Assembly (NCBI RefSeq): GCF_014243445.1
Contig: NZ_JACLQD010000001.1
Location: 124,001-188,000 of the forward strand
Direction of reading: 5' to 3'
DNA from: Paragemmobacter straminiformis
GTDB taxonomy: Bacteria > Pseudomonadota > Alphaproteobacteria > Rhodobacterales > Rhodobacteraceae
DNA length: 64,000 nucleotides
The first letter of the stretch is position 1. Every line of letters begins with the position of its first letter. The notes under the pieces were generated by a model, which worked only from the letters and a program-made list of their open reading frames with translations, was not told where the DNA came from and did no database searches. The translations under genes and the position numbers were made by a program. This document shows, piece by piece, positions 11,118 to 19,022 of this stretch.

Positions 11118-12455
11118 TCAGAGCACGAGCTTGGCGTAGATCATGCGGAAGTTCTGCTCCATGCCCGCGCCGCTGCAATAGGACATGGTCACGCCCGAGG
11201 TGGTCGAGATCGTCCCGCCCGAGACGAAGGCCGCGCCTTTCACCCCCAGCGCCGAGGCGGAAAAGGCGATGTCCTTCACCGCGAGCAGCTGCGCGCCATA
11301 GACTTCGAGGCCCGAGGCAAAGCTCATCCCGCCCATCGTCAGGATCTGCGCGCCGCCGCCCGTGCCGCAGTTGTCATTCTTGCCGAGGACGATGCCGTTC
11401 GGCCCGTCGATGGATTTGACATCGGTGTTCGTGGTGGCGATCACCGCATCCTCGACCTTGGCCCCGTTCGAGAAGGTGATCGGGCAATTCGTCGTCACGA
11501 CCGTCTTGGTCACCACGAAATCCGAGCCGATGGTCATTTTCTGGTTGCCCGTGCAGGTGACCGTATACATCCGCCCCTGCTGGAACGAATTCTTCTTGAC
11601 CGACGAGGGGTTGACCGAGATCGGGGTGCGGTTGGTGATGTAGGACGGCACGTAGAGCGTGTTGCCCGCGTTCAGCCCGTCGATGATCGTGGTGATCCGG
11701 CTGAGGATGCGGATGTCGTAGCGGTTCGACGACAGCGCCGCTTCGAGGCCGGGGCTTGAGGAAAAGCCCGAGTTCGGCATCTGCACCAGTGTCTTGTCGG
11801 GCATCGAGACCTTGACGCCGGTTTCGAAGTAATTGCCCGAGCTGACTTTGACGACCGAGTTGGAATGGATGCAGAAGCCGTTCTTGAAGGTGTTGTTGGA
11901 CTGGATGTCGACCATGCCCTGCGCGACGAAGCCTTCGCGCAGGCAATCGGGGTCATAGCCCAGCATGATCGAGCGGCGGGTGAGGTCGAGCTGTTTGGTC
12001 CCGCGGAAGCGCATCAGGAAGGTGCGGACCGGATTGGAATTGGCCGCCGTGCGGCGCAGCGTGACCTGAACGGCCTCGGTCGATCCGGCGACGGGGGTGA
12101 AGGTGCGCGAGACAGAGTTCCACGTGCCGAACTGGATATCGGCCGCGCTGAGGACGGTGCCGAAGGTGGCCGAGGGCATGTTGCGGGTGGCGATGTTCAC
12201 GGCGGTCGTCTTGGCATCGGCCTCGACCTGCGTCGAGCGGGCGATCATCGCGGCATGGGCGGCGCTGTCGGCCACGGCCTGCAACTGCACCTGAAGCGTC
12301 GAGGCGCGTTCGAGGTCGATCGCAAAGCCCGCAAGGCCGACGCAGATGGCCATGAAGAACACCGCCAAGGCCGTGCCGCTGCCATCCTCGCGGAGGAGGA
12401 AGCGGCGCAGAAGCGGGTGGCGGCGCGACAGGGAAAGGGCGGGACGGTCGGACAT
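11118..12455 (-). CDS. TadG-like pilus-associated membrane-anchored protein
   Basis: 445 residues from the ATG at 12455 (SDRPALSLSRR start). A basic N-terminus and one membrane segment (TALAVFFMAICVGLAGFAID, about residues 29-48) are followed by QVQLQAVADSAAHAAMIA, the usual Tad/TadG signature. The rest (about 60-445) is an extracytoplasmic, Gly/Ser/Thr/Asn-rich region with scattered cysteines (for example CLREGF, CTGNQ, NCPITF). No clear von Willebrand MIDAS is visible. It lies 5 bp after a TadE-like gene on the same strand. The Tad secretion ATPase genes are not in the window. Exact role unknown; probably a minor pilin or surface component. Confidence 0.75.
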   Translation of the reverse strand: MSDRPALSLSRRHPLLRRFLLREDGSGTALAVFFMAICVGLAGFAIDLERASTLQVQLQAVADSAAHAAMIARSTQVEADAKTTAVNIATRNMPSATFGTVLSAADIQFGTWNSVSRTFTPVAGSTEAVQVTLRRTAANSNPVRTFLMRFRGTKQLDLTRRSIMLGYDPDCLREGFVAQGMVDIQSNNTFKNGFCIHSNSVVKVSSGNYFETGVKVSMPDKTLVQMPNSGFSSSPGLEAALSSNRYDIRILSRITTIIDGLNAGNTLYVPSYITNRTPISVNPSSVKKNSFQQGRMYTVTCTGNQKMTIGSDFVVTKTVVTTNCPITFSNGAKVEDAVIATTNTDVKSIDGPNGIVLGKNDNCGTGGGAQILTMGGMSFASGLEVYGAQLLAVKDIAFSASALGVKGAAFVSGGTISTTSGVTMSYCSGAGMEQNFRMIYAKLVL

Positions 12456-12460
12456 CACAC

Positions 12461-12874
12461 TCAGATCTCCTTCATCTGCTGCAGGACGACGCGGACGTTC
12501 ATGGTGCGCATCATCGGGATGACCCCTGTTGCCACGAGGTCGCGCGCGGGCATGGTGACGGTCGTGGTGATGATGCCGTTGTCCAGAACCGAGGTGGCGG
12601 TGGCATTCGGGCTGGTCGCGCGGACGACGCCGAGGATATAGGCGACCGTCGCCGGACCGTCGGCGAACTTGCCCACGGCGAACTGGCGGTTGGCATCCTG
12701 CACGACCCGCAGCACCTGGCTTTGCTTGGCGTAGATCAGCGCGGTGTCGGCGCACATGCTGAGGACGACGACGAAGATGGGCAGCCAGAACAGCGCCTCG
12801 ATGGTGAAGCTGCCCTTGTCATCGCGAAGAAAGCCGCGCAAGCGCGACTTCAGGGAAAAGACCCGGCTCGACAT
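12461..12874 (-). CDS. TadE-like minor pilin protein
   Basis: 137 residues from the ATG at 12874, chosen because a GGAG site precedes it; an upstream start at 12904 lacks one. The N-terminus has the TadE pattern: a short basic segment, DDKGSFTIEALFWLP and a hydrophobic helix (FVVVLSMCADTALIYA, about residues 35-52), then a periplasmic domain with alternating Thr/Val strands. Such proteins are processed pseudopilins of the Flp/Tad pilus. It is the upstream partner of the TadG-like gene at 11118-12455. Confidence 0.8.
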   Translation of the reverse strand: MSSRVFSLKSRLRGFLRDDKGSFTIEALFWLPIFVVVLSMCADTALIYAKQSQVLRVVQDANRQFAVGKFADGPATVAYILGVVRATSPNATATSVLDNGIITTTVTMPARDLVATGVIPMMRTMNVRVVLQQMKEI

Positions 12875-12983
12875 GGGAAAGACTCCGTTAGCATTCCTTA
12901 ACAAACCTCAGGAATGCTTCCGGAATCCGGCAAAAGTTCGCCCGACCAAAGTCGGCAATGTGTCCACGCCAAAGTATGGGGGA

Positions 12984-14414
12984 TCAGAGCCCCTTGGAGC
13001 GGTAGGTCGCGGCCACCCGCCCGATCGAGACGATATAGGCCGCGACGCGCAGGTCCTCGACATCCTCGCGCCCGTGCCAGACCGCCCGCATCGCCTGATA
13101 GGCGGTGCGCATCGTGTCATCGAGGCCCGAGCGGACGAGGGCGAGTTCGTCCGACCCCGTCAGGAAACGCTCCTTGAAATCGGCGGTCAGCGTCCAGCCG
13201 AGGTTCTGGTCGGCCGAGAGGCGTTCGAGTTCCTCGACCAGAAGGCGCGAGCGCGATTCCTCGGCCCGGCGCTGCATGCGGCCGAAGCGGATGTGGGACA
13301 GGTTCTTGACCCATTCGAAATAGCTGACCGTCACCCCGCCCGCATTGGCATACATGTCGGGGATGATGACGCAGCCTTTCTTGCGCAGGATTTCGTCGGC
13401 GCCATAGGTGACGGGGCCGTTGGCGGCTTCGATGATGAGCGGCGCGGTGATGCGGTCGGCGTTGGACAGGTTGATGACCCCTTCGAGTGCGGCGGGGATC
13501 AGCATGTCGCAGGGACGTTCCAGCACGGCGGCGCCGTCTTCGGTGAAGCTGGCACCCGCGTAGCCTTTGAGCAGGCCACCCGTGGCGTTCATGTGCTGGC
13601 GCACGGCTTCGACGTTCAGGCCCGCCTCGTCGATCAGCGCGCCGTCGCGTTCGATGATGGCGGTGATCTTCACACCGTCCTCTTCCGACAGGAATTTGGC
13701 TGCGTGATAGCCCACGTTGCCCAAGCCCTGCACCACGGCCCGCTTGCCCGACAGCCCGCCCGCGAGATTGGCCTTGGCCACATCCTCGGGGTGGCGGAAA
13801 AACTCGCGCAGCGCGTATTGCACGCCGCGCCCCGTGGCCTCGACCCGGCCCTGAATGCCGCCCGCATGGGGCGGTTTTCCGGTGACGCAGGCCTTGGCGT
13901 TGATGTCGGTGGTGTTCATCCGCGCGTATTGGTCGGCGATCCATGCCATTTCCCGCTCGCCCGTGCCCATGTCGGGGGCGGGGACGTTCTGGGCGGGGTG
14001 GATCAGGTCGCGCTTGATGAGTTCATAAGCGAAGCGGCGGGTGATCTGTTCGAGTTCGTGTTCGTCCCATGCGCGGGGGTCGATGCAGAGCCCGCCCTTG
14101 GACCCGCCGAAGGGGGTTTCGACAAGGGCGCATTTATAGGTCATCAGGGCGGCCAGGGCCTCGACCTCGTCCTGATGCACGGACAGGGCGTAGCGGATGC
14201 CGCCCTTGACGGGTTCCATATGTTCGGAATGGACCGAGCGGTAGCCCGTGAAGGTTTCGATCTTGCCGCGCAGGCGCACCCCGAAGCGGACGGTATAGGT
14301 GGAGTTGCAGACGCGGATCTTCTGTTCAAGCCCTGCGGGAAGGTCCATCAGCCGCACGGCGCGGTTGAACATGAGATCGACGGATTCGCGAAAGCTCGGT
14401 TCCTTGGCGGTCAT
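12984..14414 (-). CDS. gdhA: Glutamate dehydrogenase
   Basis: 476 residues from the ATG at 14414. The substrate domain has EPVKGGIRYALSVHQDEVEA (Lys70) and MTYKCALVETPFGGSKGG (Lys94 and Lys106, the catalytic-lysine region). The Rossmann domain has VVQGLGNVGYHAAKFLSEED. It interconverts glutamate with 2-oxoglutarate and ammonium. Coenzyme preference (NAD or NADP) is not resolved by eye. It is transcribed alone between the two Tad-like groups, with 109 bp to the TadE-like gene downstream. It also belongs to the Glu/Leu/Phe/Val dehydrogenase superfamily, but length and motifs favour glutamate. Confidence 0.92.
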   Translation of the reverse strand: MTAKEPSFRESVDLMFNRAVRLMDLPAGLEQKIRVCNSTYTVRFGVRLRGKIETFTGYRSVHSEHMEPVKGGIRYALSVHQDEVEALAALMTYKCALVETPFGGSKGGLCIDPRAWDEHELEQITRRFAYELIKRDLIHPAQNVPAPDMGTGEREMAWIADQYARMNTTDINAKACVTGKPPHAGGIQGRVEATGRGVQYALREFFRHPEDVAKANLAGGLSGKRAVVQGLGNVGYHAAKFLSEEDGVKITAIIERDGALIDEAGLNVEAVRQHMNATGGLLKGYAGASFTEDGAAVLERPCDMLIPAALEGVINLSNADRITAPLIIEAANGPVTYGADEILRKKGCVIIPDMYANAGGVTVSYFEWVKNLSHIRFGRMQRRAEESRSRLLVEELERLSADQNLGWTLTADFKERFLTGSDELALVRSGLDDTMRTAYQAMRAVWHGREDVEDLRVAAYIVSIGRVAATYRSKGL

Positions 14415-14728
14415 GGCGCTTGTCCCTTTCCTGTCCGGCCCGTTACGGGGGCGATGTAAACACGAAAACCGCATGGTCCCTAGAGCAATACGGCAGGCTG
14501 CGCCGGAGTTGGGCAGGCAGATCGCCGGGCTTTCCGGCAAAGCGCCGGAGGCCGTGGCGGCGTTTACGCTTCGGGCGAAACCGTGACCCGCCTTGCCCGC
14601 CTGCCCCGACAGCCCCGCACAGCCGCCGCAAAAGCGGCCAAATCGCCCGGTAGACCCGAAGCGTAACCCCGGAGTCGGGGGTGTTTGTTCCGTCCCGCGA
14701 TCCGGGCGGATTGGTGCGAGTGGATGCG
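14415..14728. other. Non-coding divergent gap between gdhA and the plus-strand Tad group
   Basis: No convincing gene is visible. The gap holds a perfect 12-bp inverted repeat (TTACGCTTCGGG at 14564-14575 and its complement at 14655-14666) and a small stem CCCCG-GAGT-CGGGG at 14667-14680. This stem carries a GGAG in its loop region just before a GTG at 14681. Promoters for both flanking genes must lie here; no clear -35/-10 pair stands out. Confidence 0.5.
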
Positions 14729-16417
14729 ATGGTACGAGTGAGAAATCTGTTCGGGGCGGTCCGGCGCCTGCGCGAGAACATCCTGCGCGAAGACGGGGCG
14801 ATGACCTACCCCTCGTTGGTGTTTCTGGGCCTTGCGGTCTTGGCGGGCGGGGTGTCGGTCGATGTCATCCGGCACGAGGCGACCCGATCCAAGGTGCAGC
14901 AGGCGCTGGATTCCTGCACCGAGACCGCCGCGACGACCGAAGCCTACAGCTCGACCAGCCAGTCCATCGCGACCACGATCAACGATTGCATGGCGCGTGC
15001 GGGGGTGTCGGGCCTGATCAATCCGGTCACGGTGTCCTACAATGCGGGTCTGATCACGGCCTCGGTCACGGGGACGCAACAGAATTTCTTCATGAACATG
15101 GTGCAGAAAAGCACCCTGACCTTTGCGGGCGGATCGGTGGCGCGGATCGCGGCACCGCAGTTCACCACCGAAGTCGCCCTGGCCTACGAGGCGACGAACT
15201 ACATTAGCACCAGCGGGCTGGCCGATACGGTCAAGGGCGGAATGACCGATTTCGTCGACCGCTTCTTCCAAAGCGACGCGGTCGGGCGCAACACGCTGGC
15301 GCTGGTGCCCTATAACAGCGGGGTCAACCTGCAACCGGCCCTGCTTGCGCGCTACAACGTCGTGAACGTGGCGAACCTTGCCAATTCCAACTGCCTCGAC
15401 CTTGACGCGGCGGAATTCGGCAAGGCCGACATGTCGCGGTCAAAGGCGTTCAACACGATCACGCCCGTCGACCTGTTCACCGCGACAAGCACGTCGATCC
15501 TGCCGTCGCCCTATTCGAAGCCCACCTCGACCTCGGGGACGCGGTCCGGCCCGTCGACGACCTGCCCGCCCTATGCGGCCACGGTGTTGCGCCTGCCCGC
15601 GAATGACGCCACCGCCATCAAGGCGAACATCTCGACGGCGGATTTCCGGGGCGGCACGCGCTGGGACCACGGCATGAACTGGGCTGCGGCGATCCTCGAC
15701 CCCTCGGCGCAGAACGCGATTTCGGCGCTGATGCCGCAGGCCCTGTCGGACCGGCCGCTGGCCTATGGCACGACCAACACGCGCAAGGTGATCGTCTTCG
15801 TGAACAGCTTCGGGTCGGGCGACGACCCGCTGACGGGTGATGCGGTCTTGCTGACCCCGGCATTCAACGTGGCAGCACCGGGCGGATCGGGGCCGCTGTC
15901 GCCCGTCTACCAGTCGAAGAACGCGACGGACACCTTCTATTCGATCTATGTCCCGACCGCGAGCACGGCCAACAAATACTGGCGGCCCGACAACGGAACA
16001 TGGGAGGCGGGACCCTATACGCCCCCCTCGGCCACCCAGAGCGCGCGGCAGCTGAGCTGGGCAGAGCTGTGGTCGAACGTGCGCGCGACATGGGTGGCAT
16101 GGCAGCTTTACGGACGCTCGGGCGGGACGACGACGGCCACGATGAATGCGGCCTATACGGCGGCGCTGAACAGCATGAAGGCCACGCTGCCCTTCGCCAC
16201 GCAGTCGAGCCAGTTCCTTGCGGAATGCACGGCCGCCAAGGCCAAGGGGGTCGTGGTCTATACGGTGCTTCTCGATCCGCCCAATGGCCGCGCCGCAGGC
16301 CCGATGGCGTCTTGCGCGACATCCTCGGCCCATGCCTTCACCACCAGCTCGGCGAATTTCCGGGCGACGATGACCGCCATCGCCGCGGCGATCCGTGCGC
16401 AGGAGACCCCGACGTGA
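14729..16417 (+). CDS. TadG-like protein with degenerate von Willebrand-type region
   Basis: About 562 residues from the ATG at 14729. A GTG at 14681 has a better ribosome site (GGAG, 6-nt spacer) and would add 16 residues, but those codons are unlike the rest of the gene. The N-terminus has REDGAMTYPSLVFLGLAVLA (about residues 21-40), one membrane helix followed by SKVQQALDSCTETAATTE, typical of TadG. The extracytoplasmic part includes VIVFVNSFGSGDDPLTGD, positioned like a vWA strand but with a changed metal site. The C-terminus VVVYTVLLDPP resembles the end of TadG vWA domains. It is first in a three-gene overlapping operon. Confidence 0.8.
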   Translation: MVRVRNLFGAVRRLRENILREDGAMTYPSLVFLGLAVLAGGVSVDVIRHEATRSKVQQALDSCTETAATTEAYSSTSQSIATTINDCMARAGVSGLINPVTVSYNAGLITASVTGTQQNFFMNMVQKSTLTFAGGSVARIAAPQFTTEVALAYEATNYISTSGLADTVKGGMTDFVDRFFQSDAVGRNTLALVPYNSGVNLQPALLARYNVVNVANLANSNCLDLDAAEFGKADMSRSKAFNTITPVDLFTATSTSILPSPYSKPTSTSGTRSGPSTTCPPYAATVLRLPANDATAIKANISTADFRGGTRWDHGMNWAAAILDPSAQNAISALMPQALSDRPLAYGTTNTRKVIVFVNSFGSGDDPLTGDAVLLTPAFNVAAPGGSGPLSPVYQSKNATDTFYSIYVPTASTANKYWRPDNGTWEAGPYTPPSATQSARQLSWAELWSNVRATWVAWQLYGRSGGTTTATMNAAYTAALNSMKATLPFATQSSQFLAECTAAKAKGVVVYTVLLDPPNGRAAGPMASCATSSAHAFTTSSANFRATMTAIAAAIRAQETPT

Positions 16418-16950
16418 GCAGGATGCACAGCTTTGCCAGACCGGGCCGCCGCTTCCGGCGCAGCGAGACGGGGGCCGCGACGATCGACTTTCTGCTGATC
16501 CTGCCGGTGATCTTCGGGATGATGTGCCTTGCCGTGGAAACCGGCGTGGCCACGACACAGGCAGCCCTGCTTGACCGGGCGCTGGACCGCACGGCGCGGT
16601 CGCTGCGCTATGGCGAGTTGGCCGACCGGTCGCTTGCGGGGATCCGCGCCAACATCTGCGCCAACATGGCGGGCATGGCCGATTGCGCGACCAAGCTCAA
16701 GGTGCAGGTCGTGGCCATCCCGCGGGCGATGACGAACCTGCCGGGATCGCCCACCTGCGCCGATCAGGGCAGCGCGCCCCGGCCCGCGACCAGCCTGATC
16801 GCGCAGAACCAGAACAGTTTCGCGCTGCTGCGGGTCTGCATTCCCGTCACCGTGCTGGGCACCGACCTTGCCCGCACCCCGGGGACCGGAACCGAAAGCG
16901 CGGGCACCTTCGACATCAGTTCGGAAACCATCATCGCGGTGACAGGATGA
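16414..16950 (+). CDS. TadE/TadG-like pseudopilin (middle gene)
   Basis: 178 residues from a GTG at 16414 that overlaps the previous stop (GTGA) and is preceded by AGGAG; an ATG at 16423 is the alternative. The N-terminus reads RRSETGAATIDFLLILPVIF, a TadE-type anchor, then a helix to about residue 45. Four cysteines in the distal half (NICANMAGMADCATK, SPTCAD, LLRVCIP) may form disulphides. It ends in an ATGA overlap with the next gene, so the three genes should be translated together. Confidence 0.8.
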   Translation: MSRMHSFARPGRRFRRSETGAATIDFLLILPVIFGMMCLAVETGVATTQAALLDRALDRTARSLRYGELADRSLAGIRANICANMAGMADCATKLKVQVVAIPRAMTNLPGSPTCADQGSAPRPATSLIAQNQNSFALLRVCIPVTVLGTDLARTPGTGTESAGTFDISSETIIAVTG

Positions 16951-17534
16951 CAGGCAAGATTTCGCGCTTCGACCCGCGCCAGCGTCTGGGCGGCTTTCTG
17001 AGTGGCGAGGGCGGCAGCGCCATCGTCGAAGGTGTCGTCTGGCTGCCGGTGCTGCTGTTCGCATGGCTGACAGTCTTTGGCTTCTGGGATGTCTACCGCG
17101 AGCGCGCCACGGTGCAGAAGGCGACCTTCGTCGCCGCCGATCTGCTCTCGCGCGAGATGGTGCCGGTGGATACGGCCTATCTTGACGGGTTGGGTCGCCT
17201 GATCGACCGGCTGTCGGACAAGAACATGACGGTGACGAAGCGCTATACGCTTTACCGCCGCAACGGGAGCAACGATTCGGAACTGTCGGTGATCTGGTCC
17301 TATGCCCCGAATGCCGGCACGCCGCGCGACGGGGCGCAGTTGCAGTCGATCGCCTCGAGCCTGCCCAAGATCCGGCAGGGAGAGACGGCGATCCTTGTGG
17401 AAACCTCGGCCACCTATGCCAAGACGCTGACGCGGCCCTTCGAGAGCCTTGTGCTTGGCGGGACGATGGAGACGCGCGTCGTGCTGCGCCCGCGCTTCTT
17501 TCCGACGGTGTGCCTGAACGCTGTGTCGTGCTAG
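16947..17534 (+). CDS. TadE-like pseudopilin (last gene)
   Basis: 195 residues. The N-terminus GEGGSAIVEGVVWLPVLLFA and following helix (about residues 20-47) are TadE-like, and the rest is a periplasmic domain (for example RYTLYRRNGSNDSELSVIWS). It starts within the stop of the preceding gene (ATGA). The C-terminus ends with a conserved-looking Cys-x5-Cys (VCLNAVSC). With its two partners it probably contributes minor subunits to a Flp-type pilus encoded elsewhere. Confidence 0.8.
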   Translation: MTGKISRFDPRQRLGGFLSGEGGSAIVEGVVWLPVLLFAWLTVFGFWDVYRERATVQKATFVAADLLSREMVPVDTAYLDGLGRLIDRLSDKNMTVTKRYTLYRRNGSNDSELSVIWSYAPNAGTPRDGAQLQSIASSLPKIRQGETAILVETSATYAKTLTRPFESLVLGGTMETRVVLRPRFFPTVCLNAVSC

Positions 17535-17649
17535 GATGCGATCTGTGCGCGCCTGCACAATATCACTGCGACGCGGCCCGCCGGGTGGCGTTGCCAGACG
17601 GGGGTGGGGCCACTAGCTAAGGGGCAGCCCTGAAGCAAGGAGTGTCCCG

Positions 17650-18561
17650 ATGTCGATCCGCCCCGTCACCTATGAAGCCCGCGCCATGCCGACGATGGAG
17701 GGCGCAGGCGTCCACCTGCACCGCGCCTTCGGCTTCCAGAACCCCGAACAGATGGACCCGTTCCTGCTGTTCGACGATTTCCGCAACGAGGACCCGCGCG
17801 ACTATGTGCGCGGCTTCCCGTGGCACCCGCATCGCGGGATCGAGACGATCACCTATGTTCTGGCGGGTGCGGTCGAGCATGGCGACAGCCTCGGCAACCG
17901 CGGCACGCTCAAGGGCGGGGATGTGCAGTGGATGACCGCAGGCTCGGGCATCCTGCACCAGGAGATGCCCAAGGGGAACGCCAAGGGCCAGATGCACGGC
18001 TTCCAGCTTTGGGCCAACCTGCCCAAGCACCTGAAGATGACCGCCCCGCGCTATCAGGACGTGAAGTCGAACGACATTCCCGAGATCATGGATGATGACG
18101 GGACGGTGGTGAAGGTGATCGTGGGGTCGTTCTGGGGCAAGACCGGCCCCGTCGACGGCATCGCCGCCGATCCGCAATACCTCGACATCTTCGTGCCGCC
18201 GGAACGGAAGAAAACCTTCAAGGTCGACACGCGGCGCAACGCCTTTGCCTATGTTTTCGACGGCAAGGCGAGTTTCCGCGATGCCGCCCGTCCGCGCGGG
18301 GTGCTTCTGGAGAAAGAGGTGCAGGGACAGGAGGTCAACATCCGCGACATGTCGGGCGACCGGACGCTGGTGCAATTCGGCGCGGGCGACGAGGTGACGG
18401 TGCAGGCGGGGCCGGATGGCGTGCGCTTCCTGCTGATTTCCGGCGCGCCGATCCAGGAACCCGTGGCATGGCACGGGCCGATCGTGATGAACACGCAGGC
18501 CGAATTGCAGCAGGCTTTCGCCGAACTGCGCAACGGCACCTTCATCAAGCCCGCGCATTGA
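17650..18561 (+). CDS. Pirin family protein (cupin)
   Basis: 303 residues, near the common pirin length. The N-terminal cupin shows FPWHPHRGIETITYVLAGAV, giving the metal-binding histidines, with HGDSLGNRGTLKGGDVQWMT and GSGILHQEMP downstream. The C-terminal cupin (about 170-290) is less conserved. Bacterial pirins have been linked to quercetinase-like dioxygenase activity and redox regulation; the substrate here is unknown. A good ribosome site (AAGGAG) precedes the start, and a strong hairpin terminator follows. Confidence 0.93.
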   Translation: MSIRPVTYEARAMPTMEGAGVHLHRAFGFQNPEQMDPFLLFDDFRNEDPRDYVRGFPWHPHRGIETITYVLAGAVEHGDSLGNRGTLKGGDVQWMTAGSGILHQEMPKGNAKGQMHGFQLWANLPKHLKMTAPRYQDVKSNDIPEIMDDDGTVVKVIVGSFWGKTGPVDGIAADPQYLDIFVPPERKKTFKVDTRRNAFAYVFDGKASFRDAARPRGVLLEKEVQGQEVNIRDMSGDRTLVQFGAGDEVTVQAGPDGVRFLLISGAPIQEPVAWHGPIVMNTQAELQQAFAELRNGTFIKPAH

Positions 18562-18580
18562 GCGGAGCCTGACGCAAATC

Positions 18581-18608
18581 CCCCCGCCCGCCGCTGCGCG
18601 GGCGGGGG
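18581..18608 (+). terminator. Hairpin downstream of pirin
   Basis: CCCCCGCCCG pairs perfectly with CGGGCGGGGG across an 8-nt loop, 19 bp after the pirin stop. There is no T-run, so termination may be imperfect or Rho-assisted. Confidence 0.6.
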
Positions 18609-18609
18609 C

Positions 18610-18667
18610 AAATCCCGCTTCTGGCGCTGCCGCGCGACAAATCCCGCTTCTGGCGCTGCCGCGCGAC
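18610..18667. repeat. 29-bp perfect tandem duplication
   Basis: A 29-bp unit beginning AAATCCCGCTTCTGGCGCTG occurs twice head to tail (18610-18638 and 18639-18667) with no mismatch. A partial match (AAATCCC) precedes the hairpin at about 18576. It lies between pirin and the small lipoprotein gene. Perfect identity suggests a recent slippage or duplication event. Confidence 0.9.
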
Positions 18668-18681
18668 AGGGGCTAGACTGC

Positions 18682-18921
18682 ATGCGACCCAGCCATAGGC
18701 CCGCCATGCGCCCTGCCCCGTTCCCTGCCCTGTTATTTGCCCTGTCCCTTGCCCTGCTTTCGGGTTGCGCCCATGCGGGGGCCAAGACCGTAGCGCCGGG
18801 CGGGCCGCCCCCGCGCCTTTTGCCGCTGGAAGAGATCCTGCCCGCCCCGATCGCGCGCACCTCGGCGCAAAGCGCCGATGCGCTTGACGCGAGGGGGGCC
18901 GCGCTGAGGGCGCAGCACTGA
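18682..18921 (+). CDS. Small predicted lipoprotein
   Basis: 79 residues from the ATG at 18682 (AGGGG upstream), or 71 from an ATG at 18706. Hydrophobic segment FPALLFALSLALLSGCAHAG contains a lipobox-like LLSGC, so the mature protein would be lipid-anchored at the cysteine. The mature part (about 50 residues) is Pro/Ala-rich with RLLPLEEILP and a C-terminal ADALDARGAALRAQ. Short lipoproteins of this shape occur in Rhodobacterales. Function unknown. Confidence 0.65.
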   Translation: MRPSHRPAMRPAPFPALLFALSLALLSGCAHAGAKTVAPGGPPPRLLPLEEILPAPIARTSAQSADALDARGAALRAQH

Positions 18922-19022
18922 GGGCGAGCAACAAACCGTCCCGCCCTGCCCTTCGCCGCGTTGCAGTGGCTTTCGCAAACGGCTAACAGGTCGGGGTTTG
19001 CAGCACGCCGATGGAGAAACCC

